From CAZWBR01 sp964404205 (GTDB lineage: Bacteria; Bacteroidota; Bacteroidia; Bacteroidales; Prolixibacteraceae), in NCBI GenBank assembly GCA_964404205.1, contig CAYOJD010000077.1, forward strand, positions 1-16,236: 16,236 nucleotides of DNA, written 5' to 3'. The notes below the pieces were generated by a model, which ran no database searches, was not told the origin of the DNA, and saw nothing but the letters and a program-made list of their open reading frames with translations. Below are positions 7,580 to 14,482 of this stretch, piece after piece. The position numbers were made by a program, and so were the translations under genes. The first letter of the stretch is position 1. Each line of letters opens with the position of its first letter.

Positions 7580-8374
7580 TTACTCTTCCGTTTTTCCCCT
7601 GACTGCTTTGGCCACCTCGACCAGCGGGGCTACCCAAATCTCGTTATTGTGCTGTTTCAGAAAACTGACCAACTGATAATGGGCTTCGATGGAAACATTA
7701 AGGCTGTGCTCACCGCCTACCCCGTGAAACAGAAATACCAGCAGCTTGCCCTGTGCCATTGCCGATTTAACCAACGCTACCATTTCGTCGCCCGATTGGC
7801 CATTCATGCCATAACAATTGACACTCTCCCAGTTGGCATCGGTGGCAGTAAGCATCGCGCCGGTAACCCCGCGCGCGGCAACAAACAGATGCTGCACCTG
7901 ATCGTAGTAATTAACCTTCCCAATCAGCGAATCGCCGCAGGGATAGGCAAAGGTGCGTTCGTCCTTCCCGTCGATAGCCTTTAACAGGGTATTGGTGAAA
8001 CGGATTTCATTGACCGCACGGGCTACCGAATAGCGGCTCAAATCGCTCTCGGCCGACACCCACGTACGCCCCGGCAGCGAACCATCGCACGGATGGGTCA
8101 GCGAATGGTTCCCCAGTTCGTGACCTCTGGAGGCGGCCATCCGCCAGTCGTTTAGCCGTGTCTCGAGCGTTGCCGCACTGCCGTTGATATAAAAAGTTCC
8201 CCGGAAACCGGCCGAATCGAGCGAGGGGATCACTTTGTCGAGATGGACATTCAGCGCATCGTCGTAAGTGAGCACCACGGCACATCGTTTGCCGTTCCAA
8301 CTGTTTTGTGCCGCTCCAAAGTACGGAAGCAGCAGCGCGAGCCATAGCAGCAGTGAGGGTTTCGGATATCGCAT
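7580..8374 (-). CDS. Secreted polysaccharide deacetylase (NodB/CE4 family)
   Basis: A predicted exported metal-dependent deacetylase of 264 aa that would remove N- or O-acetyl groups from a glycan. Residues 1-23 are a signal peptide (hydrophobic LLLWLALLLPYFGAAQ). The CE4 motifs are present: TYDDA with Asp38 and Asp39 (motif 1), GNHSLTHP with metal-binding His90 and His94 (motif 2), a diverged FAYPCGD at 142-148 (motif 3), and LFHGVGG with His217 near the C-terminus. Motif 3 lacks the usual RxPYG Arg, so substrate preference may differ from chitin or peptidoglycan deacetylases. It is divergent from the aldo/keto reductase gene, with a 123-bp shared upstream region containing a promoter-like box on each strand. 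Confidence 0.88.
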   Translation of the reverse strand: MRYPKPSLLLWLALLLPYFGAAQNSWNGKRCAVVLTYDDALNVHLDKVIPSLDSAGFRGTFYINGSAATLETRLNDWRMAASRGHELGNHSLTHPCDGSLPGRTWVSAESDLSRYSVARAVNEIRFTNTLLKAIDGKDERTFAYPCGDSLIGKVNYYDQVQHLFVAARGVTGAMLTATDANWESVNCYGMNGQSGDEMVALVKSAMAQGKLLVFLFHGVGGEHSLNVSIEAHYQLVSFLKQHNNEIWVAPLVEVAKAVRGKTEE

Positions 8375-8396
8375 TGCATTGTTGTTGGTTCAAAAA

Positions 8397-8404
8397 CAAA
8401 TGTA
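8397..8404 (-). promoter_or_regulatory. Candidate -7 promoter box for the deacetylase gene
   Basis: The minus strand reads TACATTTG, a full match to TAnnTTTG, 23 bp before the deacetylase ATG. No matching -33 element was seen at 19-20 bp. Confidence 0.4.
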
Positions 8405-8444
8405 GCGATTAAAATTGGCCCGATTTTTTGCCCCTGCCATATTT

Positions 8445-8475
8445 TTCGTTCAGCAACGGAAAAATAGTATATTTG
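8445..8475 (+). promoter_or_regulatory. Candidate promoter for the aldo/keto reductase gene
   Basis: TTCG (8445-8448), a 19-bp spacer, then TATATTTG (8468-8475). This matches the Bacteroidota pattern TTTG-N19-TAnnTTTG at 11 of 12 fixed or free positions. The box ends 22 bp before the ATG at 8498. Confidence 0.55.
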
Positions 8476-8497
8476 AACCCAACCAACTGTAATCACG

Positions 8498-9445
8498 ATG
8501 AAGAATAATCGTCCTTCCAACGGAATCAACCGCCGTGCATTTCTACGTGCCGGCTCTCTTCTGGCCGCTTCAGGCCTGCTTATCCCTTTCAGTGGAAACC
8601 AACTGCTGGCTGCCGACAATGCCGCTCCGGCCAGTGGTACCATCCCCACGGTGAAGTTAAACAACGGTATTGCCATGCCACGTATCGGTTTCGGGACCAA
8701 CAGCCTTACCGGTGAAGTGGGCGAGCGGAGTGTCTTTGACGCCATCTCGGTCGGCTACCGGCTAATCGATACCGCCCATGTCTACACCAACGAAGAGGTG
8801 GTGGGGCAGGGCATCAAACGAAGTGGAATTAAGAGGGAAGAGCTCTTTGTCACCTCCAAACTATGGGTCGACTTCTCGGGCTACGAGGGGACCAAAAAAG
8901 CTTTCCAGACCTCTATCGACAAACTGGGGCTCGATTATCTCGATTTGTACCTGATACACCGTCCGCGCGGCGATGTAAAAGGGTCGTGGAAAGCGATGGA
9001 AGAGCTGTATAAAGCGGGAAAAATCAGGGCTATCGGCATCAGCAACTTCGAACCCGAACAACTGGCCGAACTGATGGGGTATGCTACTGTTGAGCCTGCC
9101 ATCAATCAAATCGAGACCCATGTTTTCTTTCAGGAGCACAAACTCTATGATGTATTGAAAAAAGAGCAGGTACAAATGGAAGCATGGTCGCCTTTTGCGG
9201 CCGGACGCAACGGTATCTTCAGCAACGAAACGCTTGCCGCCATCGGCAAAAAGCATCAAAAAAGCATTGCGCAGGTCTGTCTGCGGTGGCATTTCCAGCG
9301 GGGCGTGGTGGCCATTCCACGGTCGCAAAACAAAGCGCATATGGTTGAAAACCTGAATATCTTCGATTTCGAACTCGACCAACAGGATATGCAGACCATC
9401 GCCACCCTCGACCTGAACCGGACACAGTTTCCGGAATGGACATAA
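8498..9445 (+). CDS. Tat-exported aldo/keto reductase
   Basis: An NAD(P)H-dependent carbonyl reductase fold of 315 aa with an export signal. Residues 11-17 read NRRAFLR, a twin-arginine motif, followed by a hydrophobic stretch and a likely cleavage site after LLAA (about residue 39). The mature part is a complete (beta/alpha)8 aldo/keto reductase. The catalytic tetrad is visible as Asp91 (LIDTAHVY), Tyr96, Lys121 (VTSKLW) and His154 (LIHRP), and the cofactor region reads VVAIPRSQNKAHMVENL near the C-terminus. Tat export implies that it folds, probably with cofactor bound, before leaving the cytoplasm. The substrate is unknown. It stands alone between the divergent deacetylase and the transposase region. 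Confidence 0.9.
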   Translation: MKNNRPSNGINRRAFLRAGSLLAASGLLIPFSGNQLLAADNAAPASGTIPTVKLNNGIAMPRIGFGTNSLTGEVGERSVFDAISVGYRLIDTAHVYTNEEVVGQGIKRSGIKREELFVTSKLWVDFSGYEGTKKAFQTSIDKLGLDYLDLYLIHRPRGDVKGSWKAMEELYKAGKIRAIGISNFEPEQLAELMGYATVEPAINQIETHVFFQEHKLYDVLKKEQVQMEAWSPFAAGRNGIFSNETLAAIGKKHQKSIAQVCLRWHFQRGVVAIPRSQNKAHMVENLNIFDFELDQQDMQTIATLDLNRTQFPEWT

Positions 9446-9463
9446 ATCAAAAGCCCTCTCCCG

Positions 9464-9484
9464 ACCTCCCCCCACAGGGGAGGT
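9464..9484. repeat. GC-rich palindrome after the aldo/keto reductase gene
   Basis: The arms are ACCTCCCC (9464-9471) and GGGGAGGT (9477-9484), around a 5-base loop, 18 bp after the stop codon. It may slow or end transcription, but there is no T-run, so it is not a canonical terminator. It also begins the repeat-rich zone around the transposase gene. Confidence 0.45.
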
Positions 9485-9520
9485 AAGGGGACGAATGAAT
9501 AGATTCCACATTATCACCTT

Positions 9521-9673
9521 CCGGCGGCGTAGCCGCTGAATTTTTGTAGCACAGGTCAACAGCTACAACCCTGAGCAGCGTAGCTGCGAAATCTTAACCC
9601 AACCCAACCAGATTCGACAGCTCCGCTGCCGTCCATTACAGGGGATATTCTCTTTCTACAAAGATTGGGCAAC
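9521..9673. repeat. 153-bp direct repeat, left copy
   Basis: Identical to 10306-10458 at 151 of 153 positions (differences at 9539 A/C and 9542 T/C), same orientation, offset 785 bp. It contains the hairpins GCGGC-gta-GCCGC (9524-9536), TTGTAGC/GCTACAA with an 11-base loop (9544-9568), GCAGC-gta-GCTGC (9575-9587) and CAGC-tcc-GCTG (9618-9628). It ends on the left arm of GGGCAAC-tcc-GTTGCCC (9667-9683). Confidence 0.92.
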
Positions 9674-9683
9674 TCCGTTGCCC
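9667..9683. repeat. Hairpin upstream of the transposase gene, TCC loop
   Basis: GGGCAAC-tcc-GTTGCCC is a perfect 7-bp stem with a three-base loop, extendable by three weaker pairs on each side. The same stem recurs at 10225-10239 and, with the complementary loop GGA, at 10452-10468. It is a candidate recognition element for the adjacent HUH transposase. Confidence 0.75.
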
Positions 9684-9747
9684 GATAGGATTTGTATTAT
9701 ATTCCATTACTCTTTCGTATCTTTAATCTAACTAAAACCAAATTTAT

Positions 9748-10209
9748 ATGGCAAACACTTATAGTCAGATGTATGTGCAGGTTGTGTTCGCAGTTTTGGG
9801 GCGAGCCAATATCATCCCAGAGTATCATCGTGATGAATTGGAAAAATATATCTGTGGGATAATTTCAAATAAAAGATGTAAGCCCCTATCAATTTTTTGT
9901 AATTCCGATCATACCCATATTCTACTTGGCTTACATCCTGCTATTTCAGTGTCCGACCTAACACGAGACATCAAAACGTCATCATCAATATTTATAAAGA
10001 ACAACAAATGGATTGCAGGCAAATTTGCCTGGCAAGATGGTTTTGGTTCATTCACCTACTCGAGATCACAGATTGATACTGTGGCTAAATACATATTAAA
10101 CCAACCTATTCACCATAAGAAGACAACTTTCAGGGATGAATACTTAAGAATTCTTCAGGAAAATGATATTGAATACGACAGCAAATATTTGTTTGAATGG
10201 TACGATTAG
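9748..10209 (+). CDS. IS200/IS605-type (RAYT-like) HUH transposase
   Basis: A single-domain Y1 transposase of 153 aa, the usual length for IS200 TnpA. It would cut and rejoin single-stranded DNA at hairpin substrates through a covalent phosphotyrosine. The HUH motif is His55-Thr56-His57 in SDHTHILLG. The catalytic tyrosine is probably Tyr115 in VAKYILNQP; KFAWQDGFGSFTYS and EYLFEW-like C-terminal sequence match common Bacteroidota members. There is no TnpB partner. The gene is AT-rich against its surroundings and stands between two 153-bp direct repeats amid many short hairpins, the context of a REP-associated transposase more than that of a free insertion sequence. The start ATG is preceded by TATCTTTA at about 9718, a weak -7 box. 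Whether it is active is not shown, but the frame is intact. Confidence 0.9.
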   Translation: MANTYSQMYVQVVFAVLGRANIIPEYHRDELEKYICGIISNKRCKPLSIFCNSDHTHILLGLHPAISVSDLTRDIKTSSSIFIKNNKWIAGKFAWQDGFGSFTYSRSQIDTVAKYILNQPIHHKKTTFRDEYLRILQENDIEYDSKYLFEWYD

Positions 10210-10224
10210 AACATTAAAATATTA

Positions 10225-10277
10225 GGCAACTCCGTTGCCCGATTATTAATGCAGCAGTGCCATTGGCATACACGATT
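10225..10277. repeat. 53-bp hairpin pair repeat, first copy
   Basis: Two hairpins, GGCAAC-tcc-GTTGCC (10225-10239) and TGCC-att-GGCA (10258-10268), are joined by ATTATTAATGCAGCA. The unit recurs at 10453-10505 with the loop changed from TCC to GGA and three other differences. It starts 15 bp after the transposase stop codon. Confidence 0.8.
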
Positions 10278-10305
10278 TGGGAGTCTTGGATTATTGTTTT
10301 TACGA

Positions 10306-10458
10306 CCGGCGGCGTAGCCGCTGCATCTTTGTAGCACAGGTCAACAGCTACAACCCTGAGCAGCGTAGCTGCGAAATCTTAACCCAACCCAACCAGATTC
10401 GACAGCTCCGCTGCCGTCCATTACAGGGGATATTCTCTTTCTACAAAGATTGGGCAAC
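10306..10458. repeat. 153-bp direct repeat, right copy
   Basis: Near-identical partner of 9521-9673 (151/153). Its hairpins are GCGGC-gta-GCCGC (10309-10321), TTGTAGC/GCTACAA (10329-10353), GCAGC-gta-GCTGC (10360-10372) and CAGC-tcc-GCTG (10403-10413). It ends within the hairpin at 10452-10468, at the loop, so the identity with the left copy stops exactly where the loop sequences diverge. Confidence 0.92.
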
Positions 10459-10505
10459 GGAGTTGCCCAATTATTAATGCAGCAATGCCATTGGCATACT
10501 CGATT
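10449..10505. repeat. Second copy of the hairpin pair, first hairpin with inverted loop
   Basis: A perfect 10-bp stem with core GGGCAAC-gga-GTTGCCC (outer limits 10449-10471), followed by ATGCC-att-GGCAT (10485-10497). The GGA loop is the reverse complement of the TCC loop in the other copies, so this hairpin is the same element read in the opposite direction. Confidence 0.8.
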
Positions 10506-10512
10506 CTATGAT

Positions 10513-10561
10513 AACTCCGCATCAACTCCGCATTAACTCCGCATCAACTCCGCATTAACTC
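10513..10561. repeat. 11-bp tandem repeat, four copies plus a partial one
   Basis: The unit AACTCCGCATC alternates with AACTCCGCATT: copies at 10513, 10524, 10535 and 10546, then AACTC to 10561. The strict C/T alternation makes the true period 22 bp. The CAACTCCG core resembles the left half of the nearby CAAC-tcc-GTTG hairpins. Confidence 0.85.
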
Positions 10562-10762
10562 TCCCTGTGAATGGAGCAAACGGGGCGTTGGTTGCGGGGT
10601 TGTATAAGCCCAAAGGAGCAAAAAGGTCGATGAATAATAAAAGATATAAGCGTAATATACCTGTCGTAAGATGGGTGATGGCTCGATTTTGGGTACTTCT
10701 CTACCTTTCCGCTTTATCCCAAAGAGCGGGCTGACTCGCATATCCATGCTTGTTGCTGTGCG
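10562..10762. other. Gene-free stretch after hydA
   Basis: These 201 bp separate the tandem repeat from the hydA stop codon. I see no convincing gene. A 67-codon open frame on the minus strand has no recognisable features. A short stem (CCGCT/AGCGG) with an imperfect extension lies near 10720-10740, without a T-run, so no terminator for hydA can be named. Confidence 0.4.
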
Positions 10763-12553
10763 CTAAAACCGCTCTCTGGGCTGATAAGTGGTATGCAGCA
10801 GATGGTGCGAAAGCTCTCCGTTGGGCTTTCCGAGAAAATCCTGATATATCTTAATCACCTCGGGATTTTGGTGCGACTTGCGCAATGGTTTGCCGCCGTC
10901 TTCGGCATAGATGGCGGCTGCTCGTCTCTTGCGTATCTCGGCATTGGTGGGTATGGGTTGACCACCGCCGCCCAGACAACCACCGGGGCAGGCCATTACC
11001 TCCAGAAAATGGAACTTTGCAGTGCCATTCTTTACGGCATCCATCGCCAATTTGGCATTGGTCAGCCCGTGGGCTACGGCACAATTCAGTTGTACACCAT
11101 CGAGGAATGACCATTCGGGCAATGGTTTTTCGATGGTAATGGTCGTCTCTTTGACCCCTTCCATGCCCCTGACGGCTGTTACTTCGAGGTTTTTAAAGGG
11201 AATCTCACGCCCGGTGACAATCTCGTAGGCGGTACGCAACGCCGCTTCCATTACTCCGCCTGTCGCGCCGAAGATGACCCCGGCTCCGGTCGATTCGCCC
11301 ATCAAACGGTCGAATTCCATGTCGTCGAGATGGGCAAAATGGATGCCGGCCTGTTTAATCATAATGGCCAGTTCGCGGGTGGTCAGCACATAATCGACAT
11401 CGCGGTAGCCACTGGCATGCATCTCAGGCCGGGCTGCTTCGAACTTTTTGGCGGTGCAGGGCATCACCGAAACCGATATAATCCGCTCCGGTTCAATATT
11501 GCGGGCTTTGGCATAGTAGGTCTTGGCCAGTGCGCCAAACATCTGTTGAGGCGATTTGCAGGTCGACAGATTGGCCAGATATTCGGGATACATATGCTCG
11601 ATATATTTTATCCAACCCGGCGAACAGGAGGTGGCCATTGGCAATGCTACATTTTCCTCTTTGTCTTTCAGCGCTTTGCGCAACCGGGTCAGCAGTTCGG
11701 TACCCTCTTCCATAATGGTCAGGTCGGCGGTAAAGTCGGTGTCGAGCACCGAATCGAAGCCGAGGCGTTTCAGGGCAGCTACCATTTTGCCGGTGACGCG
11801 TGAACCGGCCGGATAACCCAACTCTTCGCCCAGGCCAACCCGTACGGCAGGGGCGGTCTGTACCACTACATGCAGTTTGGGGTCGGAAATGGCTTCCCAA
11901 ACCTCTTCGATATAGTTCTTTTCGACCAGTGCCCCGGTGGGACAACGGTTAACACACTGTCCGCAGTTGGTACAGACCACATCGTTCATCGGCTTGTCGA
12001 AGAAGGTCGATATCTTCATCTTGTCGCCTTTGTGGGCGACCGTCAGCGCGTTAACCCCCTGCAGCTCGGCACAGGTGCGCACGCAGCGTTGGCAGCGGAT
12101 ACATTTGCTGTCGTCTTTAATAATGCTGGGCGAATAGTAGTCGATGGTGTACCGCTTCATTCGGAAGAGTTCGATAAAATCCTGCGTCATGATTTTATAT
12201 TCCGATGCGAGCGACTGCAATTCGCACAATCCGTTTTTGTAACATTTGGTGCAGTCGGAGTTATGTTCCGACAGCAACAGCTCGATAATGTGTTTGCGGC
12301 AGTTGCGCACTTTCAGGCTGTTGGTAAGAATATCCATGCCCTCTTCGCAGGGGGTGGCACAGGCTGCCGAGAGCCTTTTCTGGCCCGCTATCTCGACCAC
12401 ACAAACACGGCAGTTGCCTGCCACACAGATATCCTGATGGTTACAGAGCGTAGGTATTACCACATTAACCTTTTTGGCTGCATCGAGGATGGTGGTGCCG
12501 GCACCCACCGACAGGGCAATGCCGTTTATCGTGATATTGATACTGTTTGCCAT
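10763..12553 (-). CDS. hydA: [FeFe] hydrogenase catalytic subunit HydA, NAD(H)-linked multimeric type
   Basis: The hydrogen-producing or -oxidising subunit. I start it at the ATG at 12553 (596 aa); an ATG nine bases earlier is possible. Domains follow the CpI order. A plant-type [2Fe-2S] domain comes first (Cys37, 48, 51, 65), then the His-Cys3 [4Fe-4S] site (His97, Cys101, 104, 110). Two ferredoxin-type [4Fe-4S] sites follow (Cys151-161 and Cys194-204). The H-cluster domain has L1 TSCSPGW, L2 MPCTAKK (Cys366) and L3 EVMACPGGCLGGGG (Cys522, Cys526). The C-terminus is the usual short-tail type (HHLLHTTYQPRERF). L1 has Ser where the prototype has the second Cys of TSCCPGW. It is the last gene of hydCBA, 11 bp after hydB, and needs HydG (present) plus HydE and HydF (not in the window) to mature. 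Cytoplasmic: no export signal. Confidence 0.95.
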   Translation of the reverse strand: MANSINITINGIALSVGAGTTILDAAKKVNVVIPTLCNHQDICVAGNCRVCVVEIAGQKRLSAACATPCEEGMDILTNSLKVRNCRKHIIELLLSEHNSDCTKCYKNGLCELQSLASEYKIMTQDFIELFRMKRYTIDYYSPSIIKDDSKCIRCQRCVRTCAELQGVNALTVAHKGDKMKISTFFDKPMNDVVCTNCGQCVNRCPTGALVEKNYIEEVWEAISDPKLHVVVQTAPAVRVGLGEELGYPAGSRVTGKMVAALKRLGFDSVLDTDFTADLTIMEEGTELLTRLRKALKDKEENVALPMATSCSPGWIKYIEHMYPEYLANLSTCKSPQQMFGALAKTYYAKARNIEPERIISVSVMPCTAKKFEAARPEMHASGYRDVDYVLTTRELAIMIKQAGIHFAHLDDMEFDRLMGESTGAGVIFGATGGVMEAALRTAYEIVTGREIPFKNLEVTAVRGMEGVKETTITIEKPLPEWSFLDGVQLNCAVAHGLTNAKLAMDAVKNGTAKFHFLEVMACPGGCLGGGGQPIPTNAEIRKRRAAAIYAEDGGKPLRKSHQNPEVIKIYQDFLGKPNGELSHHLLHTTYQPRERF

Positions 12554-12564
12554 AATCTTCATTT

Positions 12565-13752
12565 TTAATAGATCATCTCTTCCCTGAAATTTTCGACTAT
12601 CGATGCGAACGAATTGGCTACCGATTGACCCAGGCCGCATTTGGCGGTGAGCTGCATGGTTTCACTCAGTTTGAGCAGCTTGTCGAGATAACTGGCCGGC
12701 CGCTCGCCCCGTTTCACCGCTTTGATACCGGCCAGCAGTTGCTGACACCCTACACGGCAGGGTGTACACTGTCCGCACGACTCTTCGCGGAAGAATTCGA
12801 GATAGTTGTCGAGCACATTGTACATCGAACGCGAACTGTTGAAAAGCATCATCGAACCACCGGTAGGCAGCGAAATGCCAACCAGCTTGCCCTGATAACC
12901 GATGGCCGTTTCATTGAATTTCTTTCGGGGTACCAGAAAGCCTGAGGCGCCGCCAACCTGAACGGCTTTGGTATCGCCATCGCCAAATTCGTCGACAAAA
13001 TCATAAAGGCTCATGCCCAGTTCCAGTTCGTAAATCCCCGGTTTGGGTGTGTCGCCCGATACGGAGAAGAGTTTGGAGCCTCGCGAGTATTGTACCCCAA
13101 GGTCGTAGAACTTTTTGGCCCCATACTTAAATATGGTATAGGTATGGGCCAGTGTTTCGACATTATTGATGACGGTGGGATGGTCGCGGAAGCCTGAAGT
13201 AGTGGGGTAGGGCGGTTTGTTGCGTGGTTCGCCCCGTTTGCCTTCGAGCGATTCGAACAACGCCGTCTCTTCGCCACAGATATAGGCACCGGCGCCCAGA
13301 AATACCTGAATCGGGAAGTTGAGGGCAATCTTTTTGGTGTAGTAGTTGAATTCGTTGATGGCCGCTTCGAGCGATTTTTGCAGAAACTGATATTCGCCCC
13401 GCAGATAGATGATTCCTTCGTCGGAATCGATGATGTATCCGCAAACTGCCATGGCCGTCAATACTTTATAGGGCACTTTGGTCAATATCTCGCGGTCTTT
13501 GAAGGTCCCCGGTTCTCCCTCGTCGGCATTGCAAATGACATATTTTTTGCCGGAGTGTACCTCGGAGGTGAGTTTCCACTTCAATCCGGTAGGGAAGCCG
13601 GCGCCTCCGCGTCCTTTCAGTTCGGAACTAATCAATTCATTAATCAGTTCCTGTTTGGGCCGCTGAATGGTTTTCAGCAGGATATTTTCCCAGTCGTTAT
13701 CGTTAATGAAGATAAAGTCGGCCCGTTTCAGCAGTTGATGGATTTCGGCCAT
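12565..13752 (-). CDS. hydB: Hydrogenase NADH-binding subunit HydB (NuoF-like, short form)
   Basis: The flavoprotein subunit that exchanges electrons with NAD(H). It has the NuoF core: FMN loop GRGGAGFPTGLKW (48-60), NADH-site GAGAYICGEETAL (153-165), SLEGKRGEPRNKPPYP, and a [4Fe-4S] site from Cys326, Cys329, Cys332 and Cys372. At 395 aa it is much shorter than the roughly 600-residue HydB of electron-bifurcating hydrogenases: it starts directly in the NuoF core, without the N-terminal thioredoxin-like [2Fe-2S] domain, and stops soon after the NuoF cluster, without the C-terminal double [4Fe-4S] domain. Both ends are proper start and stop codons within an operon, so this is not a truncation by mutation. 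Related short subunits occur in NADH-dependent, ferredoxin-independent hydrogenases. Confidence 0.93.
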   Translation of the reverse strand: MAEIHQLLKRADFIFINDNDWENILLKTIQRPKQELINELISSELKGRGGAGFPTGLKWKLTSEVHSGKKYVICNADEGEPGTFKDREILTKVPYKVLTAMAVCGYIIDSDEGIIYLRGEYQFLQKSLEAAINEFNYYTKKIALNFPIQVFLGAGAYICGEETALFESLEGKRGEPRNKPPYPTTSGFRDHPTVINNVETLAHTYTIFKYGAKKFYDLGVQYSRGSKLFSVSGDTPKPGIYELELGMSLYDFVDEFGDGDTKAVQVGGASGFLVPRKKFNETAIGYQGKLVGISLPTGGSMMLFNSSRSMYNVLDNYLEFFREESCGQCTPCRVGCQQLLAGIKAVKRGERPASYLDKLLKLSETMQLTAKCGLGQSVANSFASIVENFREEMIY

Positions 13753-13869
13753 TGAGTGTGGTGTTTATTCGTTCATTCGTGTGTTGGGTTATTTAACGGC
13801 AGAAGCCTGTAGTTTGCAGCCTTTTGCCAGTAGGCATGGGGATCCCAGACTGATGTTTGCCTGTCTGGA
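13753..13869. other. hydC-hydB intercistronic gap
   Basis: A 117-bp gap, unusually long for a tight three-subunit operon. It includes a short stem, CCAGAC with GTCTGG, around 13846-13864 and GC-rich text that may fold further. No small open frame or promoter box was recognised. It may be an mRNA-processing or stability site (inference). Confidence 0.35.
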
Positions 13870-14340
13870 TTAATTTTCCTTGCGGATATAGGCCCCAATA
13901 ATCTCCCTCACCCGTTCGGGGGTAAGGTCGGTATAGACTTCGTGGTTAATGACCATTGCGGGTGCCTTGTGGCACCAGCCGAGGCAGTTGGTTTCGACCA
14001 GCGAGAAGCGGCCGTCGGGGGTAGTTTGTCCGGCAGTGATATTCAACATGTCCTGCAGGGCAAGCATAATCTGGTTTTTGCCTTTCATGGCGCAGGAGAT
14101 GGTTTTACATACGCGGATGACATACTTTCCCATCTTCTGATGGTCGAGGAAGGAATAAAAGGTAGCGGTGCCGTAGACTTCGGCGGCAGGTAGATCCAGT
14201 TCGCGGGCTATCTCGACCATCGATTTCTCTGAGAGGTATTTCTCCTGATCGATAACCCCCTGGAGGACGGGCAACAGGCTTTCGCGCGACCGTCCGTGCT
14301 TGTTGGCAAGCTCAGCGATAAGCTCCTGAATAGTCTCCAT
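13870..14340 (-). CDS. hydC: Hydrogenase [2Fe-2S] subunit HydC (NuoE-like)
   Basis: A small electron-transfer subunit of 156 aa that pairs with HydB near the NADH/FMN site. The N-terminal helical part (LPVLQGVIDQEKYLSEKSMVEIARELDLPAAEVYGTATFYSF) is typical of NuoE. The thioredoxin-like domain that follows binds one [2Fe-2S] cluster through Cys78, Cys83, Cys119 and Cys123 (VCKTISC and NCLGWCHKAPAM). The length and the full Cys set match the family. It is the first gene of hydCBA, the usual order for trimeric [FeFe] hydrogenases, and has a promoter-like sequence about 50 bp upstream. Confidence 0.94.
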   Translation of the reverse strand: METIQELIAELANKHGRSRESLLPVLQGVIDQEKYLSEKSMVEIARELDLPAAEVYGTATFYSFLDHQKMGKYVIRVCKTISCAMKGKNQIMLALQDMLNITAGQTTPDGRFSLVETNCLGWCHKAPAMVINHEVYTDLTPERVREIIGAYIRKEN

Positions 14341-14391
14341 TAGTTTGTGCGTTAGCAGGTTTGTAACAATAAAACTTTGAACTGTAACGAT

Positions 14392-14422
14392 TAAAGTTAC
14401 ATTAAACTATTCGGATTTACAA
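14392..14422 (-). promoter_or_regulatory. Candidate promoter of the hydCBA operon
   Basis: Read on the minus strand: TTG (14422-14420), 20 bp, then TAACTTTA (14399-14392), close to the Bacteroidota TTTG-N19-TAnnTTTG pattern. It leaves a leader of about 45 bases before the hydC ATG at 14340. Confidence 0.5.
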
Positions 14423-14440
14423 TAACAAATATCAGCCTGT

Positions 14441-14476
14441 TTGTCAATAAAAAACCCGGTAGTCTACCGGGTTTCG
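14441..14476 (-). terminator. Terminator of the dihydroorotate-dehydrogenase-like gene
   Basis: The arms AAACCCGGTA (14452-14461) and TACCGGGTTT (14465-14474) surround a three-base loop. On the minus strand the stem runs into TTTTTTATT. It begins 9 bp after the stop codon and separates this gene from hydCBA. Confidence 0.9.
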
Positions 14477-14482
14477 AAAAGT

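Noticed and set aside
10544..10747. A 67-codon open frame downstream of hydA on the minus strand
   Set aside because: It runs into the tandem repeat, has no recognisable domain and no start signal; kept only as gene-free sequence.
11870..12568. A 232-codon open frame on the plus strand opposite hydA
   Set aside because: It lies antisense to conserved iron-sulfur domains of hydA and is explained by its codon composition.
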